Shown here piece after piece: positions 23,656 to 33,900 of a DNA stretch of 64,000 nucleotides. Every line of letters starts with the position of its first letter. The first letter of the stretch is position 1. The notes beneath the pieces were generated by a model, which saw nothing but the letters and a program-made list of their open reading frames with translations, did not search any database and was not told the origin of the DNA. Source of the stretch: Ornithobacterium rhinotracheale. Its GTDB lineage: Bacteria > Bacteroidota > Bacteroidia > Flavobacteriales > Weeksellaceae. Both the position numbers and the translations under genes were made by a program. Location: assembly GCF_022832975.1 (NCBI RefSeq), contig NZ_CP094846.1, forward strand, positions 1,213,501-1,277,500. The letters are read 5' to 3'.

Positions 23656-26379
23656 ATGAGCGACTGGATTATTTATTTACCGACGTTATTTGCATTGTTC
23701 GGGCTAGTAGTTATGGGGGCAAAGTTCTCGTGGATTAAAAAGCAAAACACTGGAGAGGAAAGGATGCAAACCATTGCAAAACACATCAAGGAAGGAGCAA
23801 TGGCTTTTCTGAATGCAGAATATAGAATTTTGCTAATTTTTGTACTGGTAGCTTCTCTGGCACTGGCATTCATTTCTTATATTGTGCCGACTACCCATTG
23901 GTTGATCGTGCCTGCGTTTATAGTAGGAGCCGTGTTTTCGGCCATTGCGGGTAATATCGGGATGCGTGTAGCAACAGATGCCAATGTGCGTACGGCACAA
24001 GCCGCCAAAACTAGCTTGCCACAAGCCTTAAAAGTTTCGTTTGGAGGTGGTATGGTTATGGGGCTAGGCGTTGCAGGTTTAGCCGTTTTTGGGTTAAGCT
24101 TTATTTTCTTTTGTTTGCTTGGTTATTTAGGCGATAGCGAGGGAGATTTTGTTGCAAGCATGACCATGGTGCTAGAGGCCTTGGCCGGATTTTCACTCGG
24201 AGCCGAATCCATTGCACTTTTTGCGCGTGTAGGAGGTGGTATTTACACTAAAGCAGCCGATGTAGGAGCCGACTTGGTAGGAAAAGTAGAAGCAGGTATC
24301 CCAGAAGACGACCCGCGTAACCCAGCAACTATTGCCGACAATGTGGGAGATAATGTGGGTGATGTAGCAGGTATGGGAGCCGATTTGTTTGGTTCTTATG
24401 TAGCAACCGTTTTGGCAGCCATGGTGCTTGGAAATTATGTAGTCCGAGACATGGGTGCTAGTGCTCCTACGGAATTCCATGGGATGGGGCCTATTTTGTT
24501 ACCTTTATTTATTGCTGGCTGTGGAATCATCTTCTCAATCAAGGGGGCGTTTTTTGTAAAAATTAAGTCTAACGATGCATCTGAAAGCCAAGTGCAGAAA
24601 GCACTGAATAAAGGTAATTGGGTTTCTATTATACTTACAGCTTTCGCCTCTTTATTTTTAATTTTATGGATGTTGCCAGAAGTGATACAAATGAATTTCT
24701 TCGGGGTAGGAATTAAGGAGATTCCATCAATTAATGTTTTTTATGCTGTATTAATTGGGCTATTTGTAGGATTTGCCATTTCGTACTTTACTGAATATTA
24801 TACCGCACTTGGAAAGCGACCTGTTTTAAGCATTGTAGAAAAATCAGGAACAGGTGCTGCAACCAACATTATCGCAGGGCTTGGCGTAGGAATGATTTCA
24901 ACTTTTGCACCAATTATTTTATTTGCGGGAGCAATTTGGGGAGCCTATAGTTTTGCAGGGTTCTACGGTGTGTCAATCGCCGCATCTGCGATGATGGCAA
25001 CCACTGCGATGCAATTAGCTATCGATGCGTTTGGGCCAATCGCCGACAATGCGGGGGGTATCGCCGAAATGAGCGAATTGCCGAAAGAAGTAAGGGGACG
25101 TACCGATGTTTTGGATTCTGTAGGGAATACTACCGCGGCGATTGGTAAAGGATTTGCCATTGCCTCTGCTGCGCTTACAGCTTTGGCCTTATTTGCCGCT
25201 TATGTTACCTTTACAGGAATCGATGGGATTAATATTTTTAAAGCCAATGTTTTAGCTGCACTTTTCGTAGGAGGGATGATTCCTGTGGTGTTCTCTGCTT
25301 TGGCAATGAATTCCGTAGGAAAAGCAGCGATGGAAATGGTGCAAGAAGTGAGAAGACAATTCCGTGAAATCCCTGGAATTATGGAAGGTACAGGAACGCC
25401 AGAATACGGAAAATGTGTGGATATTTCAACCAAAGCAGCCCTAAAAGAAATGATGTTGCCTGGTGCGATTGCTATTTTTACACCAATTTTAATCGGATTC
25501 CTAATGGGTGCAGAATCGCTTGGTAGCTACATGGCGGGTGTTACTGTTTCAGGGGTAATTTGGGCAATTTTCCAAAACAACGCAGGTGGTGCTTGGGATA
25601 ATGCCAAAAAGTCAATCGAAGCAGGTGTTGAGGTGGCTGGTGTAAAGCATGCTAAAGGCACAGGCGAGCACAAAGCATCTGTAACGGGTGATACCGTCGG
25701 GGATCCGTTCAAAGATACATCAGGTCCGTCTATGAATATTTTGATTAAATTGTCTTGTTTGGTCGGTTTGGTAATTGCTCCGATTTTGGGCGAACAAATC
25801 AAAAAACAAAACAATTTATACGAAGGTAAGCCAATTGATGATGGGGCAATTATCTTAGAAGAAGCACCGCAAGAAGAAGTATTGGACGCTGATGGAAATT
25901 ACATTTATCAAGCAGGGGATATTACAGAAATCGCTTTGCCAAATAGTGTGGTTTTAAATGAAGGAATTAATTCTACCGAAAAGCATTTGGTAGATTTATT
26001 AAATGGTGGCGAAATCGATAACGCAGGATTATATGAAACTTGGACCACTTTAGATCAAATTGGATTTAAAACAGGAAGTAGCGAGCTTACTGAAAAGTCT
26101 AATAAGCAAATCGAAAATTTGGTTAAAATCTTGAATGCTTATCCAGATGCTAAATTAAAAATTGGCGGCTATACCGATAATGTCGGAAATCCTGAAAATA
26201 ATTTAAAATTATCGCAAGCCAGAGCAGAAAGTTTAAAAAATGTTTTGGTGGCAAAAGGAATCTTAGCTGATAGACTAAAAGCAGAAGGCTATGGAGAAGC
26301 ACATCCAATTTGCGAAGCAAACGATACATCAGCGTGTAAAGCGCAAAACAGAAGATTGGATGTTCGTTTTATGGAATAA
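23656..26379 (+). CDS. hppA: Membrane-bound ion-translocating pyrophosphatase with C-terminal OmpA-like domain
   Basis: 907 residues. Residues 1 to about 715 are a complete membrane pyrophosphatase, with DVGADLVGKVE at 202-212, a PPi-binding segment at 218-236 (DDPRNPATIADNVG...), DAFGPIADNAGGIAEM, and the C-terminal TGDTVGDPFKDTSGPSMN. It hydrolyses pyrophosphate and pumps H+ or Na+ out of the cytoplasm. Ala494 and Gly497 in GNTTAAIGKGF are the K+-dependent type. An acidic linker (about 716-794) leads to an OmpA domain (795-907) with GGYTDNVGNPENNLKLSQAR and GYGEAHP, including the Asp and Arg that bind diaminopimelate in OmpA. Both ends of these pumps face the periplasm, so the OmpA part could hold peptidoglycan. 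It is monocistronic. Confidence 0.95.
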   Translation: MSDWIIYLPTLFALFGLVVMGAKFSWIKKQNTGEERMQTIAKHIKEGAMAFLNAEYRILLIFVLVASLALAFISYIVPTTHWLIVPAFIVGAVFSAIAGNIGMRVATDANVRTAQAAKTSLPQALKVSFGGGMVMGLGVAGLAVFGLSFIFFCLLGYLGDSEGDFVASMTMVLEALAGFSLGAESIALFARVGGGIYTKAADVGADLVGKVEAGIPEDDPRNPATIADNVGDNVGDVAGMGADLFGSYVATVLAAMVLGNYVVRDMGASAPTEFHGMGPILLPLFIAGCGIIFSIKGAFFVKIKSNDASESQVQKALNKGNWVSIILTAFASLFLILWMLPEVIQMNFFGVGIKEIPSINVFYAVLIGLFVGFAISYFTEYYTALGKRPVLSIVEKSGTGAATNIIAGLGVGMISTFAPIILFAGAIWGAYSFAGFYGVSIAASAMMATTAMQLAIDAFGPIADNAGGIAEMSELPKEVRGRTDVLDSVGNTTAAIGKGFAIASAALTALALFAAYVTFTGIDGINIFKANVLAALFVGGMIPVVFSALAMNSVGKAAMEMVQEVRRQFREIPGIMEGTGTPEYGKCVDISTKAALKEMMLPGAIAIFTPILIGFLMGAESLGSYMAGVTVSGVIWAIFQNNAGGAWDNAKKSIEAGVEVAGVKHAKGTGEHKASVTGDTVGDPFKDTSGPSMNILIKLSCLVGLVIAPILGEQIKKQNNLYEGKPIDDGAIILEEAPQEEVLDADGNYIYQAGDITEIALPNSVVLNEGINSTEKHLVDLLNGGEIDNAGLYETWTTLDQIGFKTGSSELTEKSNKQIENLVKILNAYPDAKLKIGGYTDNVGNPENNLKLSQARAESLKNVLVAKGILADRLKAEGYGEAHPICEANDTSACKAQNRRLDVRFME

Positions 26380-26402
26380 AAATTAATTTGCCTTAGTAAT
26401 AA

Positions 26403-26442
26403 AAAATCAGCGCGGCTCGCAAGAGTCGCGCTGATTTTGTTT
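26403..26442 (+). terminator. Intrinsic terminator of hppA
   Basis: AAAATCAGCGCG (26403-26414) pairs perfectly with CGCGCTGATTTT (26427-26438), with inner CTC/GAG, then T-rich sequence. Confidence 0.9.
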
Positions 26443-26448
26443 TAAATA

Positions 26449-26508
26449 AAACTGCTCCAGAAAAGAAATAGAGGAAAAAATAAACTCTAAAAAATAAAAC
26501 TGGAGCAG
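26449..26508 (-). terminator. Terminator-like inverted repeat after frr
   Basis: CTGCTCCAG (26452-26460) and CTGGAGCAG (26500-26508) form a 9-bp stem. The 39-base loop contains a second small hairpin (TAGAG/CTCTA). Read on the minus strand it is followed by TTTTATTT. Confidence 0.6.
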
Positions 26509-26541
26509 AAAAAATCTATTATGAAAAATTAAAAACTAAGA

Positions 26542-27090
26542 TTAAACTTTCATGATTTCAGCTTCCTTGTTAGAGAAAGTTTTTTCAGCCAATTCGATGT
26601 ATTGGTCTGTCAGTTTTTGTACATCGGCTTCAAGCCCTTTTTGTACATCTTCTGATTCTTCAGACTTTTTAATCGTGTTGTTGGCATCTTTTCTCCAATT
26701 ACGGATACTGATTTTAGCAGTTTCTAATTCTGCTTTTGCTTGTTTTACCAAGTCTTTTCTACGCTCTTCTGTTAATGGCGGAACGCTGATGATTACAGAA
26801 TTTCCGTTGTTTGAAGGGTTAAACCCAAGATTTGCCTCCATGATAGCTTTTTCAATTGGCTGAATCATGCTATTTTCCCATGGTTGAACATTTAAAGTCA
26901 TGGCGTCTGGAGCGCTCACATTAGCCACTTGGCTAAGTGGAGTAGGGTTTCCGTAATAGTCAACCATTACGCTACCCAGCATTGCAGGATTTGCTCTCCC
27001 CGCACGGATTTGGCTAAAAGCCTTTTCCAAGTGCGCGATAGAATCCTTCATACCAGTTTCAGTTTCTTTTACAATATTGTCTATATTCAT
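26542..27090 (-). CDS. frr: Ribosome recycling factor
   Basis: 182 residues, the usual size. The start region (ETGMKDSIAHLEKAFSQIRAGRANPAML), the central NVSAPDAMTLNVQPWENSMI and the C-terminal coiled-coil arm are typical. With EF-G it splits the post-termination ribosome. It lies 14 bases after pyrH, the conserved pyrH-frr order. An inverted-repeat terminator follows. Confidence 0.97.
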   Translation of the reverse strand: MNIDNIVKETETGMKDSIAHLEKAFSQIRAGRANPAMLGSVMVDYYGNPTPLSQVANVSAPDAMTLNVQPWENSMIQPIEKAIMEANLGFNPSNNGNSVIISVPPLTEERRKDLVKQAKAELETAKISIRNWRKDANNTIKKSEESEDVQKGLEADVQKLTDQYIELAEKTFSNKEAEIMKV

Positions 27091-27104
27091 ATATTAAATT
27101 ATTT

Positions 27105-27815
27105 TTAATCATTGGTTACAGTAGTACCGACATCTTCTCCGTCGATTACTTTTTTCAAGTTGCCCACGGTGTTCATATCAAATACTACGATTGGTAAATT
27201 GTTTTCTTCACTTAAAGTAAAGGCCGTCATATCCATTACTTTTAAGCCCTTGTCATACACTTCTTTAAAAGATAAATTATCGAATTTTTTAGCATTTTCA
27301 TCTTTTTCAGGATCTGCAGTGTAGATTCCGTCTACACGAGTACCTTTTAAGATAGCATCGGCTTCAATCTCTATAGCGCGTAGTACAGCGGCGGAATCAG
27401 TTGTGAAATATGGATTTCCAAGCCCTCCACCAAAGATTACTACACGGTTTTTTTCTAAGTGTCTGATGGCTTTGCGTCGAATGTATGGTTCGGCAATTTT
27501 TTCCATCTCTATGGCTGTTTGTAAGCGAGTATCTACACCAGCATCTTCTAGACCTTGTTGCAATGCCATGGCATTAATGATGGTTGCCAGCATTCCCATA
27601 TAGTCGCCTTGTACACGATCCATTCCGTTGGCGGCACCAGAAATTCCTCTAAAGATGTTTCCGCCACCAATTACGATGGCTACTTGGCATCCCATGTCGG
27701 CAATTTCCTTTACTTGTTTAGAGTAGGCCTCGATTTGTTTGGGGTCAATACCGTATTGGCGTTCTCCCATTAGGGCCTCGCCACTTAATTTTAAAAGTAT
27801 TCTTTTGAATTTCAT
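27105..27815 (-). CDS. pyrH: UMP kinase
   Basis: 236 residues from the ATG at 27815; an in-frame TTG at 27836 overlaps the -7 element. [27 protein letters not shown] and the C-terminal [15 protein letters not shown] identify the hexameric bacterial UMP kinase of the amino-acid kinase fold. It converts UMP to UDP with ATP and is usually regulated by GTP and UTP. It is followed directly by frr. Confidence 0.96.
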   Translation of the reverse strand: MKFKRILLKLSGEALMGERQYGIDPKQIEAYSKQVKEIADMGCQVAIVIGGGNIFRGISGAANGMDRVQGDYMGMLATIINAMALQQGLEDAGVDTRLQTAIEMEKIAEPYIRRKAIRHLEKNRVVIFGGGLGNPYFTTDSAAVLRAIEIEADAILKGTRVDGIYTADPEKDENAKKFDNLSFKEVYDKGLKVMDMTAFTLSEENNLPIVVFDMNTVGNLKKVIDGEDVGTTVTND

Positions 27816-27833
27816 GCGAAAAATATTGTTTGA

Positions 27834-27841
27834 CAAAGATA
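27834..27841 (-). promoter_or_regulatory. Promoter -7 element of pyrH-frr
   Basis: Minus-strand TATCTTTG, 18 bases before the pyrH ATG at 27815. The nearest upstream TTG is 27 bases away, which is too far. Confidence 0.55.
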
Positions 27842-27902
27842 TATTTAATTATGATATTTAAAAAAAAACAATAAGTGAAAAATATAACTCTTTTGTCTTG
27901 CC

Positions 27903-28622
27903 TTAAATAATGTCTGTCTCTTCAATTTGTTTTTTGATGTCGAAAGAATACAATTGAGCGGGTTTGTGGTAAACTCCTTGTTGTTTTTCGTTTAAAGGGA
28001 TTAGATTACTTAATTTCTTGATGCTTTTTCTAAAGTTTCTCTTGTCAAATTCACGATTTAGGATTACTTCATAAATGTTTTGAAGTTGAGAAAGTGTGAA
28101 TTTTTTAGGTAAAAGCTCAAAAGCGATATTGTAGTTCTCGGTATCAAATCTTAATGTAGCAAGTGCTTTTTGAAAGATTTCGTCGTGGTCAAACCCAAGG
28201 TGTGGAATTTCATCGATGCTCACCCATTCAGTTTTATTGGCAAAAGAAGCAGCTTCTGGTACAAAATCTTCCATTTTAATCAGAGAATAGTAGGCTATGG
28301 TTACGACATGTTTATTTAAATCTTTTCTTACATTTAGTAGCGATTCTTTATCTTGTCTGTTTTTTAATCGGTCAGGTTTTCCGAAGGCGTGAAACTGTTT
28401 AAGAAAAACTCCTCGGAGTCCTGTTAATTCTTCCAGCACGCGATTGGCGGCATCATCAATATCCTCACCTTTGTACACATGATCTCCAGGAAGTGCTCGA
28501 AGTGGAATATGCTCAGGACTTTGTTTTTTTTGTTCAATCAGCAATATTTTTAGCTGTTTGTCATCATATCCAAAAACGGTACAGTCCACCGAAACATCTA
28601 AAAACTCTCTTTTTTCAGTCAT
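27903..28622 (-). CDS. Nudix-fold transcriptional regulator (NrtR/AraR-type) with degraded Nudix box
   Basis: 239 residues. The N-terminal half is a Nudix domain (VDCTVFGYDDKQLKILLIEQ). The Nudix box at about residues 45-69 (LPGDHVYKGEDIDD, then ANRVLEELTGL) has changed metal ligands: the second Gly is Asp, and two Glu of the REUxEExGU motif are Val and Leu. It is therefore probably a ligand sensor rather than a hydrolase. The C-terminal part (FTLSQLQNIYEVILNREFDK, then NFRKSIKKL) is the winged-helix DNA-binding domain of the NrtR group. It is divergent from pfkA-gapA, suggesting control of sugar metabolism genes. The Bacteroides arabinose regulator AraR belongs to this type. Confidence 0.85.
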   Translation of the reverse strand: MTEKREFLDVSVDCTVFGYDDKQLKILLIEQKKQSPEHIPLRALPGDHVYKGEDIDDAANRVLEELTGLRGVFLKQFHAFGKPDRLKNRQDKESLLNVRKDLNKHVVTIAYYSLIKMEDFVPEAASFANKTEWVSIDEIPHLGFDHDEIFQKALATLRFDTENYNIAFELLPKKFTLSQLQNIYEVILNREFDKRNFRKSIKKLSNLIPLNEKQQGVYHKPAQLYSFDIKKQIEETDII

Positions 28623-28646
28623 TTTATTTTTTATTTAATTTAGCAA

Positions 28647-28667
28647 CTAAGGTACGGATAATTTATC
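28647..28667 (-). promoter_or_regulatory. Possible operator and promoter of the Nudix regulator gene
   Basis: The palindrome GATAATTTATC (28657-28667, five-base arms around a T) lies two bases upstream of a minus-strand TACCTTAG (28647-28654), a one-mismatch -7 element. An operator here would fit autoregulation; this is inferred only. Confidence 0.3.
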
Positions 28668-28726
28668 GAAAAATAAAATATAAAATAAATCATAGTTATT
28701 AAGTTTAAAAAACGAATAATCTTCAC

Positions 28727-28734
28727 TATATTTG
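28727..28734 (+). promoter_or_regulatory. Promoter -7 element of pfkA-gapA
   Basis: TATATTTG, 18 bases before the pfkA ATG. No TTG upstream at 17-23 bases; TTT is at that position. Confidence 0.6.
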
Positions 28735-28752
28735 TATCGTTAAAATTAAACT

Positions 28753-29739
28753 ATGGCAACAAAAAAAATCAACACAATAGGTGTTATTACTTCTGGGGGA
28801 GATGCTCCTGGAATGAATGCCGCCTTGCGCGCGGTAGTTAGAGCTGCATCTTACCATGGGCTAAATGTGAAAGGAGTTCGTTTAGGTTATGAGGGTTTAA
28901 TTACAAATGATGTGGTTTCTTTAGGCCCTAGAAGTGTAAGCAATATTATCAATAGAGGTGGAACAATATTAAAAACAGCTCGTTCTGCAGAATTTAGAAC
29001 AGTAGAAGGTCGTAAAAAAGCTTTTGAAAATGTTCAGAAAAATGGAATTGATGCCCTTGTGGTAATCGGTGGAGATGGTTCTTTTACAGGCGCTAAATTA
29101 TTTCACGAAGAACACGGGATTCCTGTAATTGGAGTTCCTGGTACTATTGATAACGATATTTTTGGTACTGATTACACAATAGGATACGATACTGCGCTTA
29201 ACACAGCGGTAGATGCAATCGATAAAATTAGAGATACGGCACAATCACACAACCGTGTATTCTTTGTAGAAGTAATGGGACGCGACGCAGGATTTATTGC
29301 TTTAAATAGTGGTATTGCTGCAGGAGCACAAGATATATTGATTCCGGAGAAAAAAGATGAGATAGATGCGATGTTTCAATCGCTTGAACGCGGAGAGAAA
29401 ACAGGAAAAATCTCAAGTATTATCGTTGTAGCTGAAGGCGAAGAATTAGGCAATATTTATGATTTAGCTAAATTTACTAAAATTAAATACCCAACTTACG
29501 ACATTCGTGTGACTGTGCTTGGACACATCCAGAGAGGGGGTACGCCTAGTTGTGCAGACCGTGTTTTGGCAAGCCGTTTAGGAATTGCTGCGGTTGAAGG
29601 ATTGCTTGAAGGCAAGTCTAATGTGATGGCAGGTATTCGAAGCAATAAAGTGGTATATACCCCTATAGAAGAAGCTATTCAAAAACATAACGAAATCGAT
29701 CATGAATTAATTAGAGTGTCTCAAATTTTGGCACGCTAA
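28753..29739 (+). CDS. pfkA: 6-phosphofructokinase (ATP-dependent)
   Basis: 328 residues. [13 protein letters not shown] is the first ATP-binding segment. GGDGSFTGA and [12 protein letters not shown] have the Gly residues typical of ATP-using rather than pyrophosphate-using enzymes. It phosphorylates fructose 6-phosphate at the committed step of glycolysis. The gapA gene starts 47 bases downstream without a clear promoter or terminator between, so the two are probably cotranscribed. The divergent Nudix-type regulator may control it. Confidence 0.97.
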   Translation: MATKKINTIGVITSGGDAPGMNAALRAVVRAASYHGLNVKGVRLGYEGLITNDVVSLGPRSVSNIINRGGTILKTARSAEFRTVEGRKKAFENVQKNGIDALVVIGGDGSFTGAKLFHEEHGIPVIGVPGTIDNDIFGTDYTIGYDTALNTAVDAIDKIRDTAQSHNRVFFVEVMGRDAGFIALNSGIAAGAQDILIPEKKDEIDAMFQSLERGEKTGKISSIIVVAEGEELGNIYDLAKFTKIKYPTYDIRVTVLGHIQRGGTPSCADRVLASRLGIAAVEGLLEGKSNVMAGIRSNKVVYTPIEEAIQKHNEIDHELIRVSQILAR

Positions 29740-29786
29740 ATTCAATTATAAATAATTTAAAAACAATTAATTAAAACAAAATTATT

Positions 29787-30788
29787 ATGGCAAATGTAAA
29801 AGTAGGTATCAACGGTTTTGGACGCATCGGTCGTTTAGCATTCCGTAGAATTCAAGAAGTTGAAGGATTGGAAGTTGTTGCAATCAACGACTTGACTGAC
29901 GCAAAACAATTAGCACACTTATTGAAATATGACTCTACTCAAGGTCGTTTCAACGGAGAAGTAGAAGTGCTAGATGGTGCCTTTAAAGTAAACGGAAAAG
30001 AAGTAAAAGTTCTTGCTAATCCAAATCCAGAGGAGCTTCCTTGGGGAGATCTAGGTGTGGATATCGTGCTAGAATGTACAGGTTTCTTTGCTACTAAAGA
30101 AAAAGCTGAATTACACCTTAAAGGTGGTGCTAAAAGAGTAGTAATCTCTGCTCCTGGTGGAGATGTTCCAACTGTTGTTTTCAATGTAAACCAAAATATC
30201 CTTAAAGGAGACGAAACTGTAATCTCTGGTGCATCTTGTACTACAAACTGTTTAGCTCCTATGGCTAAAGTGTTAAACGATAAATTCGGTGTAGTAGAAG
30301 GTTTAATGACTACTATCCACGCTTACACTGGAGACCAAAACACTCTTGATGCTCCACACAGAAAAGGAGATTTAAGAAGAGCTCGTGCTGCTGCTGTAAG
30401 TATCGTTCCAAACTCAACTGGTGCTGCAAAAGCAATCGGATTAGTAATTCCAGAATTAAACGGAAAATTAGACGGTGCTGCTCAGCGTGTACCAACCCCA
30501 ACTGGATCACTTACAGAATTAGTTACTGTTCTTGAGAAAAAAGTATCTGTAGAAGAAATCAACGCAGCTATGAAAGAAGCTTCAAACGATTCATTCGGAT
30601 ACACTGAAGATCCAATCGTTTCTGCTGATGTTATAGGAATCACTTACGGTTCATTGTTTGACGGAACTCAAACTAAAGTAATGACTGTAGGAGACAAACA
30701 ATTAGTGAAAACTGTTGCTTGGTACGACAACGAAATGTCTTATACAGCTCAGTTAATCCGTACATTACAATACTTCGCTAATTTATAA
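29787..30788 (+). CDS. gapA: Glyceraldehyde-3-phosphate dehydrogenase, type I
   Basis: 333 residues. The NAD site [14 protein letters not shown] has an Asp at residue 35 (VAINDLTD), which indicates NAD preference. The catalytic Cys151 lies in [13 protein letters not shown]. It converts glyceraldehyde 3-phosphate to 1,3-bisphosphoglycerate. Codon use is more regular here (many GTA, ACT, AAC, GGA) than in its neighbours, as expected for a highly expressed gene. A hairpin terminator follows. Confidence 0.98.
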   Translation: MANVKVGINGFGRIGRLAFRRIQEVEGLEVVAINDLTDAKQLAHLLKYDSTQGRFNGEVEVLDGAFKVNGKEVKVLANPNPEELPWGDLGVDIVLECTGFFATKEKAELHLKGGAKRVVISAPGGDVPTVVFNVNQNILKGDETVISGASCTTNCLAPMAKVLNDKFGVVEGLMTTIHAYTGDQNTLDAPHRKGDLRRARAAAVSIVPNSTGAAKAIGLVIPELNGKLDGAAQRVPTPTGSLTELVTVLEKKVSVEEINAAMKEASNDSFGYTEDPIVSADVIGITYGSLFDGTQTKVMTVGDKQLVKTVAWYDNEMSYTAQLIRTLQYFANL

Positions 30789-30820
30789 TTAGCCTCAAAA
30801 TTGTAATTTTACAATAATTT

Positions 30821-30856
30821 AAATCCGCTTCATTTCGATGGAGCGGATTTTTCTTT
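30821..30856 (+). terminator. Intrinsic terminator of gapA
   Basis: AAATCCGCT (30821-30829) pairs with AGCGGATTT (30842-30850), followed by TTTCTTTT. Confidence 0.85.
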
Positions 30857-30888
30857 TCCCAAAAAGCTAAAAAATCATCAAAAAACCT

Positions 30889-30896
30889 TATTTTTG
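30889..30896 (+). promoter_or_regulatory. Promoter -7 element of the AddA-like gene
   Basis: TATTTTTG, only 11 bases before the ATG at 30908, so the 5' leader would be a few bases long. Confidence 0.5.
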
Positions 30897-30907
30897 AAAA
30901 TAAAAAA

Positions 30908-33900
30908 ATGCTTCAATCGGGGGAATTTAAAATTTATAGTGCATCGGCAGGAACAGGAAAAACTTATACACTCGTTCAAGAAATTATGCACCTTCTTTTA
31001 CAGAAAAAAAATAGCAAAAGTTTTAGCCAGATTTTAGCCATTACTTTTACCAATAAGGCGGCTAATGAGATGAAAGAGCGTATTTTGCAAAAGCTTGATG
31101 AGTGGCGAAATGGCAAAATTTCTGCCCCCGAATTAGCAAGCATTCAAGAGCATTTAAATATTTCTAAAGAAGAAATTCAAGCGCGTAGCCAAGCCGTTTT
31201 AAGTGATATTTTGCACAATTATTCGCTGTTTTCTGTGAGCACGATAGATACATTTAATTTAAGGCTTATGCGTGCCTTTGCCACCGATTTGGGCTTGTCG
31301 CCCAACTTTGATGTGGAGCTAGATACCTCCCAATTAATGGGCGAAGCGGTGGATTTGCTCTACGCCGATTTGCAAAACAATCAGCATTTAAGCAAAATCA
31401 TTACGCAGGCAGCAACCGAAAATTTAACCCGAGATAAAAGTTGGGATATTTCTGACGAATTAAAAAGCAACGCCTCGCATTTGTATGCCGATCATTTCCT
31501 AGAATACATGAGAGAAATTGGTCGGTTAGAGTTAAAAGATTTAGTTGAATTTCGAGGTAAACTCATTACGGAAATCAATGAAATACAAAAATTTCTTACC
31601 GAGAAATGCGAAGAAATTAAAAATTTAGTAGAAGCAGAGGGCTTAGAACCAAAAGATTTTAGAGGAGGAAGCAGAGGAATTTTATCTTTTTTTTCCAAAA
31701 TTTTAAAAGGAAAAATAGAGTTCCCAACTAAGACACAAAGTGAAATTTTAGAAAATCATCAATTCGGTTCCGCCTCGGCGTCGGCATCGGCGGTGGATAG
31801 AATCGAAGAGATTTTTCCAAAAATTGAGGAAGCCGTTGAGCAGATTAAAGCCAAAATCGTTCGCCTACAAGTATGCAACGCTGTGTATGGTAGTATAAAT
31901 ACCATGTCGCTCTACAACGAAATCGAGAAAAATCTTTCGCAGATTGAAGGCGAAGGCAATGTGATGTTGATTTCTGAGTTCAATAAAATCATCAACGAGA
32001 ATTTACAATCGCAGCCTACCCCATTTATTTATGAAAAAATAGGAACCAAATACCGCCATTATTTCGTCGATGAATTCCAAGACACTTCCAGCATTCAATG
32101 GAACAATTTAAAACCACTTGTGGAAAATGCTCTGGCTCAAGGGGATACTTTGATGCTTGTGGGCGACCCAAAGCAATCCATTTATCGATTCCGTGGTGGT
32201 AATCCAGATTTGATGATTGGTCTTATCAATCAAGGCCAACAATATTATGGCAATGTTTCGGTAGAAAATTTGGACAAAAACTGGCGTAGCTATCACGAAA
32301 TCATCGAATTTAATAACGATTTCTACACCTTTGTAGCCAATAATTTTATTAAAAACGAAGGTTTTAAAAATATTTACATCCAAGGCAACGAGCAGAAAAT
32401 TAATCACAAAAAAGGAGGTTATGTTTGCATAAAACGCATTACGATTGAAAAAGGCGACATCAAAAATTACAACGATTATGTGCTAGAAGATCTTTTAATT
32501 AAAATAAAAAATTGTGTAGCTAATGGATACGCGCTTAGGGATTTAACCATTTTGGTCAATACCAATAATGAAGCTAGTCGCATTGCAGAATTTTTACAAG
32601 AAAACGAAATAGCGGTGCTTTCTGATGAAGCTTTATTGCTCATCAATAATCCTGAAATTCAATTGATTGTTTCGGTTTTAAGGCTCACCACCGATACCGA
32701 AAACCATAAATTCCGAGCCGATTTATTGCTAAATTTAAAACATCTAAAAAAACTAAATGTTGTTGATTTTACAGAATTTTCATTGAAGGTTTTGCGTAAG
32801 AATTTCGCTCAATTCATCGCAGAACTGGCTGAAGTTTCGGTAGATTTATCTCATTTAAATCAAAAAATGAATTCGCTGTATGACCAGACCGAAAAAACGA
32901 TTGCAGCACTGGGAATCGAAGTGCAAAACCAGGAATATGTTTTAAATTTTTTAGACGAAGTTTTAAAATTTCAAACCCAAAACGAATCTTCCGCCCAAGC
33001 GTTTATCGCCTATTGGGACGAGCGTGGCGATAGAAAAAGTATTGCTGTGCCGAGTGGCGTAAATGCCTTGAAAATCATGACCATACATAAATCCAAAGGA
33101 TTGCAATTTCCCGTGGTGTTTTTGCCTTATACTAAGTTAGATATCAAGGAGCACGGATTGTGGATTCCGCTAAAAGAAGGGAAATTCAATCATTTTTATG
33201 TAAATAAAACCAATCCGCTGAAAGGCGTGGTGGAACATTTGCCTGATGAAATGAGCGAAGCGGTTTCGCGAGATGTTCAAGAATCTGAAATAGACCAAAT
33301 CAATAAATTTTATGTAGCCACTACGCGTGCCGAGGAGCAGCTGTATATGTACATCAAAACACAGAAAAAATATGATTCTTTCTCATTTAGTGAGATTCTT
33401 GACGAATACATGAACTCAAAAGTGGGCACTGCAGAAGCGGAATATTGCGTAGGAGAGCCAGAAAAAGTAAGCCCTAAAAAAGATTACAAATCAGAAGACA
33501 ATACCGTTTTTTATCCCTTAAAGTACAACGACTGGAAAGAGAAAGTGCGCATCAGTAGCGAGCATTCCAAAATGTGGGATGTGCATCAAAAAGAGAAACA
33601 GGATTATGGTAAAAAAATCCATGCTGTGCTAGAGCGCATTCAGTACAAAGAAGAGGTGGAGGCAGTGCTTAACGATTACGCGCGAAACGGTTTTATAGAC
33701 CAAAATGAAAAAGAAATTTTAAACACTCAAATTCATCAACTTTTATCCCAATCAGAATTAAAAGATGCTTATGAGCATCACACGGTGCTCAATGAGCGAG
33801 ATTTTATTTCAAAAACAGGTAAGATTTTCCGTCCAGACCGTTTAGTGAAAACTGAAAAAGGTTGGTATCTAATTGATTATAAAACGGGAGAAAAGTCAGA

